From assembly GCF_019112545.1 (NCBI RefSeq), contig NW_025064900.1, positions 592,443 through 656,442 on the forward strand: a DNA stretch of 64,000 nt, given 5' to 3'. Position 1 is the first letter of the stretch. The number at the start of each line of letters is the position of its first letter. This document shows, piece after piece, positions 1 through 11,273 of the stretch. The notes beneath the pieces are model-generated. The model was given only the letters and a program-made list of their open reading frames with translations. It was not told the DNA's origin and made no database searches. The translations under genes were made by a program, and so were the position numbers. The DNA is from Guyanagaster necrorhizus (Eukaryota; Basidiomycota; Agaricomycetes; Agaricales; Physalacriaceae).

Positions 1-295
1 GATCAGCTAGCCCCGACATGGTTGAGATCCCTGGATACGTAGACGCTGATGGTGAGTCAGTCTTGTCGAGTGGGATCAACTATTAATGTGCACTTGTTGC
101 AGATCCCGGACTGACCGTTAGTGAGTTCAAGTTCTCAATTTAACGCTGTTCAAACAACCGACTAACCTATCCCCAGACATTTATTACCCTACGCCCACGG
201 CTTATACGGTGAGTATTTAAAGTTCACTTGATCTCGTATTTCAGAGCTCAGTCGCGAGCCTGCAGGTCCCTGGACCGACCGTCTTCTCGGAATAA
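1..295 (+). CDS. AA9 lytic polysaccharide monooxygenase, 3' terminal exons only
   Basis: This is the last part of a secreted copper monooxygenase (AA9, formerly GH61) that cleaves cellulose oxidatively. Exons as read: up to 51, 103-120, 177-208 and 266-295, joined by three short GT-AG introns; TAA at 293-295. The joined reading runs from IPGYVDADDPGLTVNIYY to PTPTAYT-VPGPTVFSE. The pattern 'PGY...DPGL.(I/V)NIYYP.PT.YT.PGP.VF' is the characteristic AA9 C-terminus. An alternative acceptor before AGCTCAGTC would add seven residues; I chose the acceptor at 265 because it gives the family-typical YTVPGP. The catalytic N-terminal histidine and the rest of the protein lie left of the window. No disabling change is visible in the visible part. 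Confidence 0.78.
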
Positions 296-481
296 ATTCC
301 GATTCGAGTATACCTTCTGTTTTTCAAGACGTTACGTAGATGTGTTTTATGGAAGGATTTTTATTGGCTCAAGTAACCAATTGTTTACAGTACGTGAGAT
401 TTGAACGACGTCTGATTGTGAAACCTACAAGGACTAGAAATTTTACCTCCTATATATCAGCAGAGTAAGTTCCGTTGCAAA

Positions 482-2540
482 TTGCGATGCCACAGAAAGA
501 AATTCCCCTTGGCCCGGTGGATCATTGCGTACACGTCATGCGACGAATCACTCGCCGAGGATTTGATGGATAGTGAGAGACAATCCAAGGGTTTAGGTAA
601 ATACTTATTGGTCCTTGGCGACCCGAAAGGTCTACAGCACATCCTTCATGGCTCTGGATACCGTTATCCCAAAGTCCCCGATTCAGAATATAACATGAAT
701 ATGCTATTTGGGAGGGGAATCATCACTGTAGCTGGTGCAATTACATCTCAATTCGTCGATGTGTGTTACTCAATGTTGCTAGGATCCATCCACCAACGAC
801 ACAGGAAAGTTATAAATCCTGCTTTCTCTGCAGCACAACTTCGGACTTCTCTCCCCCTCTTCGATGATCAGCGAAGAAGGTTCATCTGCCTGACAGACCT
901 TTCTTTGTGATGGTCATCTAACAAGAGTTGCTTAGTTCTCTCGAAAACTCACCGACATGGCTGAAGACGGACAACGGAATATTGATATGAAGCTATGGCT
1001 TGACAAGCTGACTTTGGACATTATTGGCGAAAGTGAGTCCGTTCTGAGAGATACTGTTACCAAGTACTGACATTAAAAGCTGCCTTTGGATACAAGTACT
1101 GCGCACTTGATGACGAAAATAATAAACTGGCCAACATACTGAACAATTAATTGTTCGTAACATCAATCTCTTTGACGGTCTTTTTTGCTTATTTCCTTTT
1201 AGCCATGCTGCGGGAGTACTTCCTTCCCGCGCTGGAATACTGTTTTTGGCATTGCCTATAATCATGCCAAAGCCTCTCCTCCAGCTCATGGATCTCATTC
1301 TTTCCCAGAAAAAGACGCATGTCTCAAGTTTCAATGTCGCTGCCAAAACGCTTGGACGAGAATTCTTCAAAGAGAATGTGGAGGGGAAAGATTTCGACTC
1401 ATCTTCCGGCAAGGACGTTCTCAGCATCTTAGGTGAGTCACTGTTATTGGCCCAGTGTACTCATCCGAACTAACTTTCTTAGCGTGGGCAGAACACGATT
1501 GAGCTAATGAGGTCCTTGCCCAGATAGCGTCAGTCTACCTTATTCCATTCTGAAGCAATCATACTGATTCTTCGTGGTGATAGTTCGCTTACGTTGGCAG
1601 GACACGAGACTACGGCATCTACCCTCACCTGGAGTCTGTTTGAATTGTGCAATCACCCCGAGCAACAAAATCGTATCAGCGCAGAAATATTGCAAGTCCG
1701 CAGCCGGCATGGATCTACAGGTAAACTCACCTCAGAGGATTACGATAGTATGCCGTTTATGAACGCTGTAATCAAGGTGTGTATCCCTCTTCCTTCTCAT
1801 CCTCTGAATAATACACTCACTCATAGATTGGGGTTGGTAGGAAACTCTTCGATTCCATCGTATCGCTCCCGCCCTGCTTCGTGTCCTAGCTTGCGATAAT
1901 GTCATCCCACTTTCCGATCCAGTCACCACTTCTACCGGAGTCAAGGTCACCGAAATACCCGTGGAGAAGGGCCAACTAGTCGAGATTGGAATTGGTTACT
2001 ACAATCGGTCAGTGGTAAAAGCTTACTTTCTGATCCGAGTCTACAGTCGCTTACAGACACTTTCAGTAATCCAACGGTATGGGGCTCTGATGCCGACGTT
2101 TGGAATCCAGATCGATTCTTGGGTGAACTGGATAAGCAGACACCAGTTGGAGTATACACTAACTTGTAAGTCTGTTTCTGTTCGTCTAGAAAACAAGTCT
2201 CATTTCTTGATATTTCTAGTCTGACTTTCAGCATTATGATCTTTAAAAACATTTATCCCAATACTACCACTAGGCGCTGGAGTCCGCTTTTGTATTGGCT
2301 GGCGTTTTTTGCGTCGGTCTTCCTTCCCTTCCTATGCATGTCTCATGCTTATGTCATATTGTCCCAGCGTTATGGAGCTGCAAGTCATTCTGTTTGAACT
2401 GATCGAGTCCTTCAAGTTTGCTCTCCCTAAGGCAGGCATCAACATCAAGCGACGCATGCTGGGATTATGATTCCCATGGTGCGGGATGAGATGTCTAAAG
2501 GTACTTAGATGCCAATGCGCTTGATTCCGAGTCCCATCCA
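482..2540 (+). pseudogene. Cytochrome P450, 5'-truncated and decayed
   Basis: A multi-exon fungal P450. Visible blocks: a beta-sheet 1 region (GDPKGLQHILHGSGYRYPK, near 620), the segment HQRHRKVINPAFSAAQLRT after a short intron (about 790-850), a helix with LDIIGE (about 1010), the I-helix AGHETTAST (1597-1623), the K-helix region, and the heme loop GAGVRFCIG with the cysteine ligand (about 2274-2300). Blocks are joined by plausible 45-60 nt introns. Problems: no N-terminal membrane anchor or clear start; an in-frame TGA at 1500-1502 between HD and ANEVLAQ; a probable 1-base deletion near 2467 that replaces the usual GIM.PMV ending with an early stop; and a TAG near 2506 where the family usually has Gln. 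A pseudogene is most likely; an unusual exon structure could explain some of these. It sits at the edge of the transposon island. Confidence 0.72.
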
Positions 2541-4001
2541 ATAATTGAAATCGTTGTTTTTATACAAGTACAATAACTACTGATCATCTGTGTACTGACT
2601 CTGTGGAAAAATGGACATACACGTATCTATCCAGTTCAACATAAGTGTAATGAATTCAAAAACTCGGAATTGCTTCAGCAAGAAACACCATGGCCATCAT
2701 TGTTGATGTCATCTTCATCCTTTTCCTTGATGAAACTGTCTTAGAGCTCACTGCATTTATCCTGGCACTCTAGTCTAATAGCAATGGTGATCTCAAGCTT
2801 CCAGGTTCAGGCTTCAGGCTTCCTCATGGAATCATTGTTGACATCTTCAAATCCTAGCACAGGTATTCAACCCTCCTGAGTTCTTGGCATGGATGTGTCC
2901 AGATTTATTGTGACAAAAACAAGTGTGAGACCTGAGGATTTACTCTCTGACAGATTTTATACTATGTTTGTAGAACCCAACAGCTTTCAGATTCACTGTT
3001 GACTGAGTTTTTATTGTGCAAGCCAGAGATGCTGAGCTGTTCATTTATATAACATGCCTGGGAATGCATTATATGTGGAATGGCCTATTCTGATCAGCAA
3101 GACATCATGGCTTGTAGTGCATTTGTACAAACTTTACAAACTCAACATCAATATGAGTTTCATATGCAGATTTGTGACAAATATTTAGTTTAAATTTGGC
3201 TTATGTACACTCATAGGCTATGACTTGCTTAATATAGACTGTGGGAGTATCCACATTTTCAAGTGCAGGCAACTACTTCACCCAGAATAACTGAAGACTT
3301 GGATGTATCAAGCTAAAGGGCTACCATAATACCTGAAAGAGAACAAAGTTGATAATATGCATATTTTCACAGGCTGAAAAGGGACATAAATTCTTTATAC
3401 ATATAATAACATGCTTGAATTCCAGAGCTATATGGCACAAAATGAAAGAAACATGATACAATGGAACAGAGAACAACATGAAAAAGAATTTGTTTGGTGT
3501 ACCATAGCAACAAGCTCTTTTCATTGAAACTCAGGAACCCAAAACTGGACATTGACTTGCTCAGTATACCTCACTTTCCCTCTCATTATCCTGGTATCCA
3601 GATGCTTCAGTGACACTGATTCAACTCTGGCAGAAACTGAATCATCTTTTCTATCCATTGTACAATACCTCTGATTCAGTGTAATACCCACTGTGGAGTA
3701 TCTACAGTGCTTCTCACTCAGACTCTGTACATCAACATGAGGCATAATAGTGTATGAAAATATCTCACAAAGATGCACCTGTACTCTCAATTCTGACCCT
3801 GATTCTATCCTCTGGTTGGCAGTACCATGCAGGTGTGTTTTGGCATGCCAAAGTTATCCCTTATGTGTGAGCAAAGTGTTATATATGACATGTTATTGAA
3901 TGGGCCCATCCCACAGTTTTGTCTTCATGTCCTGTTTTTAGAATGAGAGAGGCATATAAATGCTAGACAATATGAGCTTTCACTGCAGTAGTCAACACTA
4001 C
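2541..4001. other. AT-rich gap, start of the CpG-poor island
   Basis: I recognise no gene. The change from CpG-containing host DNA to almost CpG-free sequence happens near 2550-2700. A few short open stretches on the minus strand (for example 3521-3790) have no motif I know. A TATA-like ATATAAAT near 3951 and the following 50 bases look like the promoter of the peroxidase relic that starts at 4002. Confidence 0.5.
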
Positions 4002-4497
4002 ATGGCATTTACACACCTTCTTGCTGTTCTCTTCTCTCTTACCCTTGTATGCCAGTCTGACAGTATTGCTTAGCCTTCTTTGCTTGCAATGACTCTAATG
4101 GTCTTTATCTAGCTGCCCTCACCAAGCAAGTGGTATGTGCTGATGGTATTCACACTGCTACTAATAAGGCTTGCTGTGCACTATTCTCTATCATTGATGA
4201 CATCCAAGTGAACCTGTTTGATGGAGGAGAGTGCAGAGAAGACATCAGAATTCTTCTTAGTCTTCAACTTGCCTTCACTGATTATGGGTGGCATTGGTAT
4301 TTAGGTACATGAGTCACTTCATTTGATCTTCTATAATGTAATCAGGTTTTCTTTTACTGAAGGGTGAGCTCTATTTCTACTTTTAACTTTTAAATGACAC
4401 CTGATGTCTTTGACAGTGGTGGTGATGCCAATGGATCCATCATCATCTTCTCTGATATTAGAATGAACTTCCATGCAAACATCAGCATCAGTACAGT
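4002..4497 (+). pseudogene. Class II fungal peroxidase relic (Mn/lignin peroxidase type), 5' part
   Basis: Secreted class II heme peroxidases oxidise Mn2+ or lignin. The ATG at 4002 opens a signal-peptide-like stretch (MAFTHLLAVLFSLTLV). After an intron ending near 4111 comes an N-terminal block with KQVVCADG, TATNKACCALF, DDIQ.NLFDGGEC (about 4112-4240), the peroxidase signature with its disulfide cysteines. A later exon (about 4304-4365) reads VHESLHLIFYNVIRFS, which aligns with the distal heme motif VHESLRLTFHDAIGFS. A further exon (about 4420-4497) reads GGDANGSIIIFSDI and MNFHAN, matching the calcium/MnP-type region. The distal Arg is now His, the distal His is now Tyr and the following calcium-binding Asp is now Asn, all by C-to-T or G-to-A changes. 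The 3' two thirds are missing; a Gypsy LTR starts 167 bases downstream. Exon borders around 4240-4304 are uncertain. Confidence 0.85.
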
Positions 4498-4663
4498 TAT
4501 AATAGTTCTTTGAAACTTGTATTCATGGATTTTTTATCAAGACAAAATAGTGAAAGAACAGAAGCCTTTTATTGCCTGTCACAACATTACTCCAGAAGAC
4601 TTGTACAATATTTAATACTTTTCAAAATATGACATTCTTAAGAATTTATCAGCATCCAGTTTG

Positions 4664-5126
4664 TGTTATGATTTTTCTATCCTTCTATTTCTTTTTTATG
4701 ATTAACCTCTATTTACATTTAGTCAGAGCACTTGAGCAAGCACTTAGGACTATAGGATAAGGCTTAGTCATCACAATTAGGCCAAGTCAGTCATTGTCCT
4801 TTGATGCCAGCATTGCCCAATGACAATCAGTCTTTTATATACTGTTGTAATGCTCAAAGACAATGAGCACAATAGATATAGCAATGCACAATAGGCAGCA
4901 GTATAATTAGTTCAGTCTTGTATAGTATTTAAGAAGGCTCACTCTTGCTGATAAAACTCTAGCTTTGAGCTAAAGTTTATTCTTATATCATTCTATACTC
5001 AAGCCAATCAAAGGCCTTATGACACACTATTTAGAATATATATCAGTGAACTCTATCAATCATCCAAAGTGTGAGATGACTTCAGTTTATCACATAATTC
5101 TGTTCACATGATGCTTGAGTCTAACA
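4664..5126 (+). repeat. Gypsy copy G1, 5' LTR (degraded)
   Basis: A 463-bp LTR, TGTTATGATT...TCTAACA, alignable along its length with the young LTR at 19985-20418. It retains a TATA-like TATTTAAG and the AGCTTTGAGCTAA block (4961-4973). The sequence directly after it, TTAGCTTGAAGCT (5128-5140), is the decayed primer-binding site. No matching target-site duplication with the LTR at 9741-10199 was found. Confidence 0.85.
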
Positions 5127-6033
5127 ATTAGCTTGAAGCTTCCTTTTTCCTTTTCTCATGCACTATAGTGTGGAGAAAACTGAATGCTCTCTATTAACAT
5201 CACTGATCCAAACTTTGACTGAGAGTTCTTTAAACTCCTTGCTTCTATCATCAGAACACTTTTAGGTCTACTAGTGATTATCCAGCTGTGCCAGAGATGT
5301 CACTCAGTTACCACCTGGGCTATCTGATATTATCAAGAATTCCAACACATCTGACAAATCTTATACAATGTAACCTCTGATCTTCTCCTCTATGACATCC
5401 CAGACTTTCAACAAATATCTCACCAGCCTCTGACAAGTCTCTTACCTAAAGCCAGGCCTAGCAGCATGCATCAAGAGGACATTCAAGAAGAAGAACACTG
5501 AGACTCCCTTTGACTAAGACCAGACAGCAGAAACAGCAACACTCATCTTGCAGGATTCAGGAATCCCTAAGTCCTGCCCCTCATTCTGAATCATGAAGAT
5601 GAAAACCTCCTGAAGGACTTCTTCCACTAGTCTCTCTCTTCTGACCCTACCACCACTTCAAGAACCCATGAGGTTGCTGATCATGCTTGTGATTCTCTCA
5701 ATACCTCTCAGATGGCTCTGAGACCCCAACATACCTCTTTCACCAGTAATAGAACCCCCACCACAAGTCTCATTGCAACTCTGTCCTCTGAAATCAGTGA
5801 AGGGATAGCACACTCTCTATCAGAGCAGAATAAAGACCAAAGAAGAGAGATCACTAGTCATGATGAGATCATCTACTATCTATTCCCAATCTGAAATCTC
5901 AATATCCCATTCAATTATGATGAAGCCATCCAATAAGAACAACATCAGATTGGAGAATCTACTAAGTATAAATGAGTGCATAATGCTCTCACTGTCCAGA
6001 TCTGGGATGAAGAGCAGCAAGCATGCAGCACTG
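5127..6033 (+). pseudogene. Gypsy G1, 5' internal region (remnants of the two pre-gag ORFs)
   Basis: This aligns with 20419-21340 of the young element. The hydrophobic block IIRTLLGLLVIIQLC (about 5250-5295) matches IIGTLLGLLTIITLC of the young copy, and LNIPFNYDEAI (about 5900-5930) matches LNVPFDYDEAV. Many stops. Truncated at 6033, where a Gypsy LTR in the opposite direction begins, so gag and protease of this copy are missing. Confidence 0.75.
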
Positions 6034-6502
6034 CTGTTAGGCTCAAGCTGCATGTGATCAACTAGCATATGATAAACTAACATGGCTTCACATGTGAGCC
6101 TTCTGTCAGAGTTCACTATATGTACTAATGCTGACTCCCAGTGCTTCAAGGCTTTGTGTAACTAGCACAAGAGTAGGATGAGATAGAATAAACTTTAGCT
6201 TGAAGCTGGGGTTTTTACCAGCAGGAGTGAGCCTCTTAAATACTGTACAAATCCAGTGCTAAATATACTACTACTAATTGTGCATTGCTGGGCTCCTTGT
6301 GCTCATTGTCCTTGAGCATTGTTACTGTATATAAAAGAGTGACTGTGTATCATCAGGCAATGCTGTTGCATCAAAAGACAATGATGGACTCAGTCATTTG
6401 TGATGACTAAGCCCTGTCTCATGATCTTAAGTGCCTGTGTTTAGTGCTCTGACTAAGTATAAATAGAGGTTAAATGAGGAAAATAGTGGAAAAATTGTAA
6501 TA
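6034..6502 (-). repeat. Gypsy copy G2, 3' LTR on the minus strand
   Basis: Reverse complement of the Gypsy LTR, from TGTTAGGCTCAAGC to ...AATTGTAATA. It contains the inverted forms of the TATA, R-block and terminal sequences. Degraded to a CpG-free state. Confidence 0.8.
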
Positions 6503-7130
6503 TTATCTCTTCCTTAAGACTATCATTCTGATAGCTTAATTAAGAGATAATTCATAGTCCTGTATGGCCTTGTTGGCATTCATATGTTTTTTATTTATCC
6601 ACTGATTGGATTCCAGACTATAGCCTTTCCAACTGATCAGGTAATCAACTGTTGTAGTCATTCCACCCTCTTTTGCTTTAACTTTGCATAGTTTATGATG
6701 TAACACTTAGTTGACTTTATAGTATTCTTTGTCATTGATCAATTCTGCAGATGGTGGTGGGGGTCATTCCTGATTAGGGAAGGCTGATGCAATATATGGA
6801 GTTAACAATGTTTTATTGAAAATATTATGGATTTTCCAGATTGATGGTAGTCTGAGTTTATAAGTGCTGGCTCCAATCTTGGAGATGACTAGAAATAGGC
6901 CAGTGTATTTATCTGCTAGTTTACATTTTGGGCATGGGAGGTGAAGATTTGTGGTGTCGAGCTATACTTTGTTGCCAGTGGTATATGAGTGTGTGGGCCT
7001 GCAATGTTTATCATATTGTGTTTTTATTGTCAGGGATGCTTTTTCAAGTGCTGTTTTAGTTTTGATCTGGATTTTTGTCATTATGGCAGCAAACTCTGTG
7101 GATGCTGGTGTGGTCAAGTGGTGTCTTTCC
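6503..7130 (-). pseudogene. Gypsy G2, 3' end of pol (integrase C-terminus and chromodomain) on the minus strand
   Basis: Read on the minus strand, the region beside the LTR matches the polypurine tract and the chromodomain end of pol (compare 27060-27620 of the young copy), then the integrase C-terminal region. Near 7130-7150 homology switches abruptly to plus-strand reverse transcriptase of G1. The junction is approximate. Confidence 0.65.
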
Positions 7131-9740
7131 ATTCTCACAGCTTGTCTATTAGTTTTAAGATTAATGGAAGCAAAATATTATATAAAACTCAATGTTAGAT
7201 AGGGGTATAATAACATATAGATCAAAGAGGGTGATGAATGGAAGATGGTGTTTCAAACAAACAGGAGACTATTTAAACCCACAGTAATGTTCTTTGAACT
7301 CACTAATTCCCCTGCTATCTTTCAATAGATAATGAACAACATTTTCAAAGATCTCACCACCACTGGAAAGGTCACAATTTACCTGGATGACATTCTCATT
7401 ATGTCCAAAGATTGAATAGAATACTGAAAATTAGTGTAACAAGTACTCAAACTCATGGGAAAGCATAAACTCTTCCTCAAAGTGGAGAAATGTGAATTCT
7501 AGGTACTGGAAACAGAGTACTTGGAGGTGATAATCAGTGAAGAAAGCATATAGATGAATCCCATTAAGGTTGCCAGAGTAACTGAATAGCCAATGCCAAC
7601 CAAGAAGGAACTTCAGTTCTTCTTGAGATTCACCAATTTCTATTGGTGATTCATTCAGGACTACAGCAAAATAGTCTGACCAATGATGCAATTAACAGGG
7701 AATGCCCTATGGAACTGGAGATATTCTCAACAACAAGCATTTGAGACCTAAAATAACAACTTGCAGAAGATGTTGTCCTTGTCATCCCCACACAGAATGG
7801 GAAGTTCCAGATGGAAGCTAACTCAAGCAAAGGAGCAATAGATGCTATACTCTCTCAGAAGCAAAAAGAGAAGTGGTGTCTGGTAGCCTTCCTTTTAAAG
7901 GTGCTCACTGTTATCAAATAAAACTATAAAATCTATAATAAGGGACTCCTTGCCATAATGCTCATATTGAAAGAGTGGTGCCACTACTTGATTAGAGCCA
8001 TTCAGACTTTTGAAGTATGGACAGATCATTAGAACCTTCAGTACTTCCAACAGCTCTAGAAACTGAACCAACAACAAGCCCACTGGGTAACCAAACTATC
8101 TCAATATGAGTACACCCTGTATCATAAAGCTAGGGTCACCAATAAAAAAGCAGATCTACTCAGCTGACAGGCAGACCATAATCAAGGAGGAGAAGATAAT
8201 GAGAGAGTAATACTGTTGAAACCCAAACACTTCAGGGCAATGATAATGTCTATGGAAGAAGAGATTCATGAGTAAATCAAAAGTGCCATGAGAGACAACA
8301 GTAAATAAGACCAACATGTGACTCTATCATTAAATCATGAGCAAGAAATGATCAAGAAGGGAGGATTAATCTGCTATGATGAGCAGATCTATATTCTATG
8401 GGACCAGAGACTTCACAGTGAAATCCTCATCACATACTATGATCATGTGACTGCTGGACACCCAGGTATTGCTAAAACCAAGGAGCTGATACTGTGGGAA
8501 TATTGGTGGCCAAAGATAGGCTAAAACATAGAGCAGTATATAAAGGAGTGCAAGATCTGCCAATGAAACAAGTTCTCTATACAGCTGTGGATGGCACCAC
8601 TCCACTCAAATGAGGTCCCACAAACACCATGGATCCACATCTTAGTGGATATAATCACTAGATTATCTAACTGCAATAGCTATGATGCAATGATTATCAT
8701 AGTGAACTGATTCTCAAAGGCAATCATTCCAATCACATGCTTGACTGAATTGATGTCAGAAGGATGAGCAAAAATCTTATATGACAAAGTATATGCTAAG
8801 TATGGCATGCCACAGATTGTGATCTCCAATCAGGGGCTACAATTCATATCAAAATTCCTTGACAACCTATACTGGCTACTCAGCATCAAATAGAATGCCT
8901 CTATAGTCTATCATCTCCAGATAGACAGACAAACAGAACATGTTAATCAAGAGATTGAAAAATATCTTTGGCTCTTTATTAACTATTGACAGGATGATTG
9001 AGTAGAATGGCTAGTCTTAGCTGCTTTTCAACATAATAATTGTATCCACTCTGCCACAGGGAAGACCCTCTTCTTTGTTAACCATGACCATTATCCTAAC
9101 ATTTCTCAAACTGAACATGTTCATACTATGACATCTGCCTCTCATAACTTCACATGAGAAATGTCCAAGATCTATCCTGAGACACAGGCTGCCTTAGAAA
9201 AAGTGGTGACCTTCAGGAAGAAACAATATGATAAACACTGTAGTTCTATATGCATCTATAACATTAACAATAAAGTCTGGTTGGATACCTTCAATCTTCA
9301 CCTTCCTCAACCTAAACAGAAACTGACAGATAAATGCACTGGCCCATTCACTATTCTGGCCAAAGTCAGTAGTTCTGTGTACAAACTCTGACTGCTGATC
9401 AACTGAAAGATTCACAATGTCTTCAATAAATCCCTCCTTACCCTATTCATTGCACCTGCCTTTTTTAATCAAGATTGACTACTGCCACCACCCTCTGACC
9501 TGATTGATGATGAAAAACATTATAAACTTGATCAAATCCTTAATCACCATCTATGCAAAATCTAAGCATATAGAGAGAGAGGTATAATAACAATAGTCAA
9601 CTATTTGGTTAGTTGGAAGGGCTATGGCCCTGAATCTAACCAATGGGTCAATGAAAAACATATGAATGCTGATGACACTATATGAGACTGAATTATCCTT
9701 GAATTAAGCCATCAGGACAATAATCTTAAAGAGGAGGTAA
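7131..9740 (+). pseudogene. Gypsy G1, RT, RNase H, integrase and chromodomain (degraded)
   Basis: The order matches 25050-27626 of the young element: an RT stretch with YLDDILIMS (about 7380-7412), RNase H with YNKGLLAIMLILKEW-like residues (about 7930-7980), the integrase zinc-finger region (HDHVTAGHPGIAKTKEL, 8440-8495), the integrase core around 8640-8960, and a chromodomain ending VSWKGYGPESNQWVNEK (about 9610-9660). Numerous TAG, TAA and TGA codons replace CAG, CAA and CGA. Not translatable. Confidence 0.85.
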
Positions 9741-10199
9741 TATTATAATTTTTCTATTTTCTTTCTTAATTAACCTCTATTTATGCTTAGTCAGAGCATC
9801 TAGACCAGCACTTAGGACCATAGGAGAGGCTTAGTCATTACAACAAGCTGATCTGTCATTGTCCTCTGGTATAGCAACAAACTCTTGACAATGCACAATG
9901 GCTTTTTGTAGATAGTAGCAATGCCTAAGAACAAAGGGCACAAAGACTTGAATGAGTATAATAGGCAGTAGTATAATTATCTCAATAGACAAATGGTATA
10001 TAAGTAGGCTAGCTCTCACTGGAACAACCTCAGCTTCAAGCTAAAGTTTATTCATACTATTTCACTCTTGAGCCTCTTGTTAATGGCCTTGAAGCACACA
10101 GGTCAATAAAGCATAATAGTGGACTCAGGCATGACTGTACAAACATGATACAGCATCTGTTTATCATGTGTTTTGATCATGTGTGACTTAGATCTAACA
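9741..10199 (+). repeat. Gypsy G1, 3' LTR (degraded)
   Basis: A 459-bp LTR starting TATTATAATT (decayed TGTTATGATT) and ending GATCTAACA. The purine-rich GAGGAGGTAA just upstream is the decayed polypurine tract. Confidence 0.82.
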
Positions 10200-11273
10200 A
10201 TAATGAAGACAGAATTGTTTCAACTCAATCTTTCATCCACTTGAAAATCCCCTCCACTCATGATTCACAGCAGCTGCCATCAAATTAAAATCATCAGAGC
10301 TGATGGAGATCTCTGGTAATTAATCAGTGATAGCATTTCATATAATTCAAAGACATTATCAAGGTTTCACTCTTGGATTTAGTGGATATATAGTCTCCAA
10401 CATAATTTCCTAAGATATACTCACAATTTTCTGCAGATACAACAAGTCAGTCATCAATAGATGCAGGCTCTAGCCACAGGATACTATGGAGCACTGGCAT
10501 CTTCTGCTCACTATCACAAAGCTGAATGTTTGATGAATGTTTTTGAAGATCTATATCACAAATTTTCATTTTCATGATATCACTAGTCATTCTAGTTAGT
10601 TTCACTATGGTATATGAACTCTAGGCACTGCTTCTATCTTTGAAATCTGTCTACCTATCTCTCACTTATTAGACCCCTCAACATGAATAAACTGTAACTG
10701 ATAACTCTCTGAGAGACTGCACTTGGCAGCTTGCTCCAAAGAAAAGCATTGATTATTACCATTAGAAAAATGTTCAGCTCTGAATTAGAAGAATTGCAGT
10801 GTCTGCATCATAACACAAGAAATATTTAACAGCTACTAATTAGTGTGCACTTTCTATTATTCTTCATATATGTATTCATTCAGTGAATCATAAACATCTA
10901 TAAATATAGAGTAGAAGACATGATCATGCTTTTAGACTCAGATGATGGTGACTTGCATCTCAATTCAAATCAACCAACCTGCAAAAACATAGTGAGCTTA
11001 CCCCTCATATATGCAAGGATGACTTTGACCAAATATTATCAGATAATATACATAAAGGCCTTGATATATAACACTCAACTAGAAGACCAACTCTTCTTTA
11101 TTATAAGTGTTAAGTGTCAATCTTGAGAATGCATATTTGAATGCTTTATAATCTCAGATGATAGTATGCAACAGAAAAATGATTCTGGTACCAAAGATGA
11201 TGAGATAAGTGTAAGTTTACCAGACATATGCTCTCAGTCATATCACTGTAGCTTATGACACAGACTGTGTTAT
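10200..11273. other. Unassigned AT-rich stretch
   Basis: I see no recognisable gene, tRNA or known repeat. Composition is as in the rest of the island (nearly no CpG). It could be a decayed host sequence or an unrecognised transposon fragment. Confidence 0.4.
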
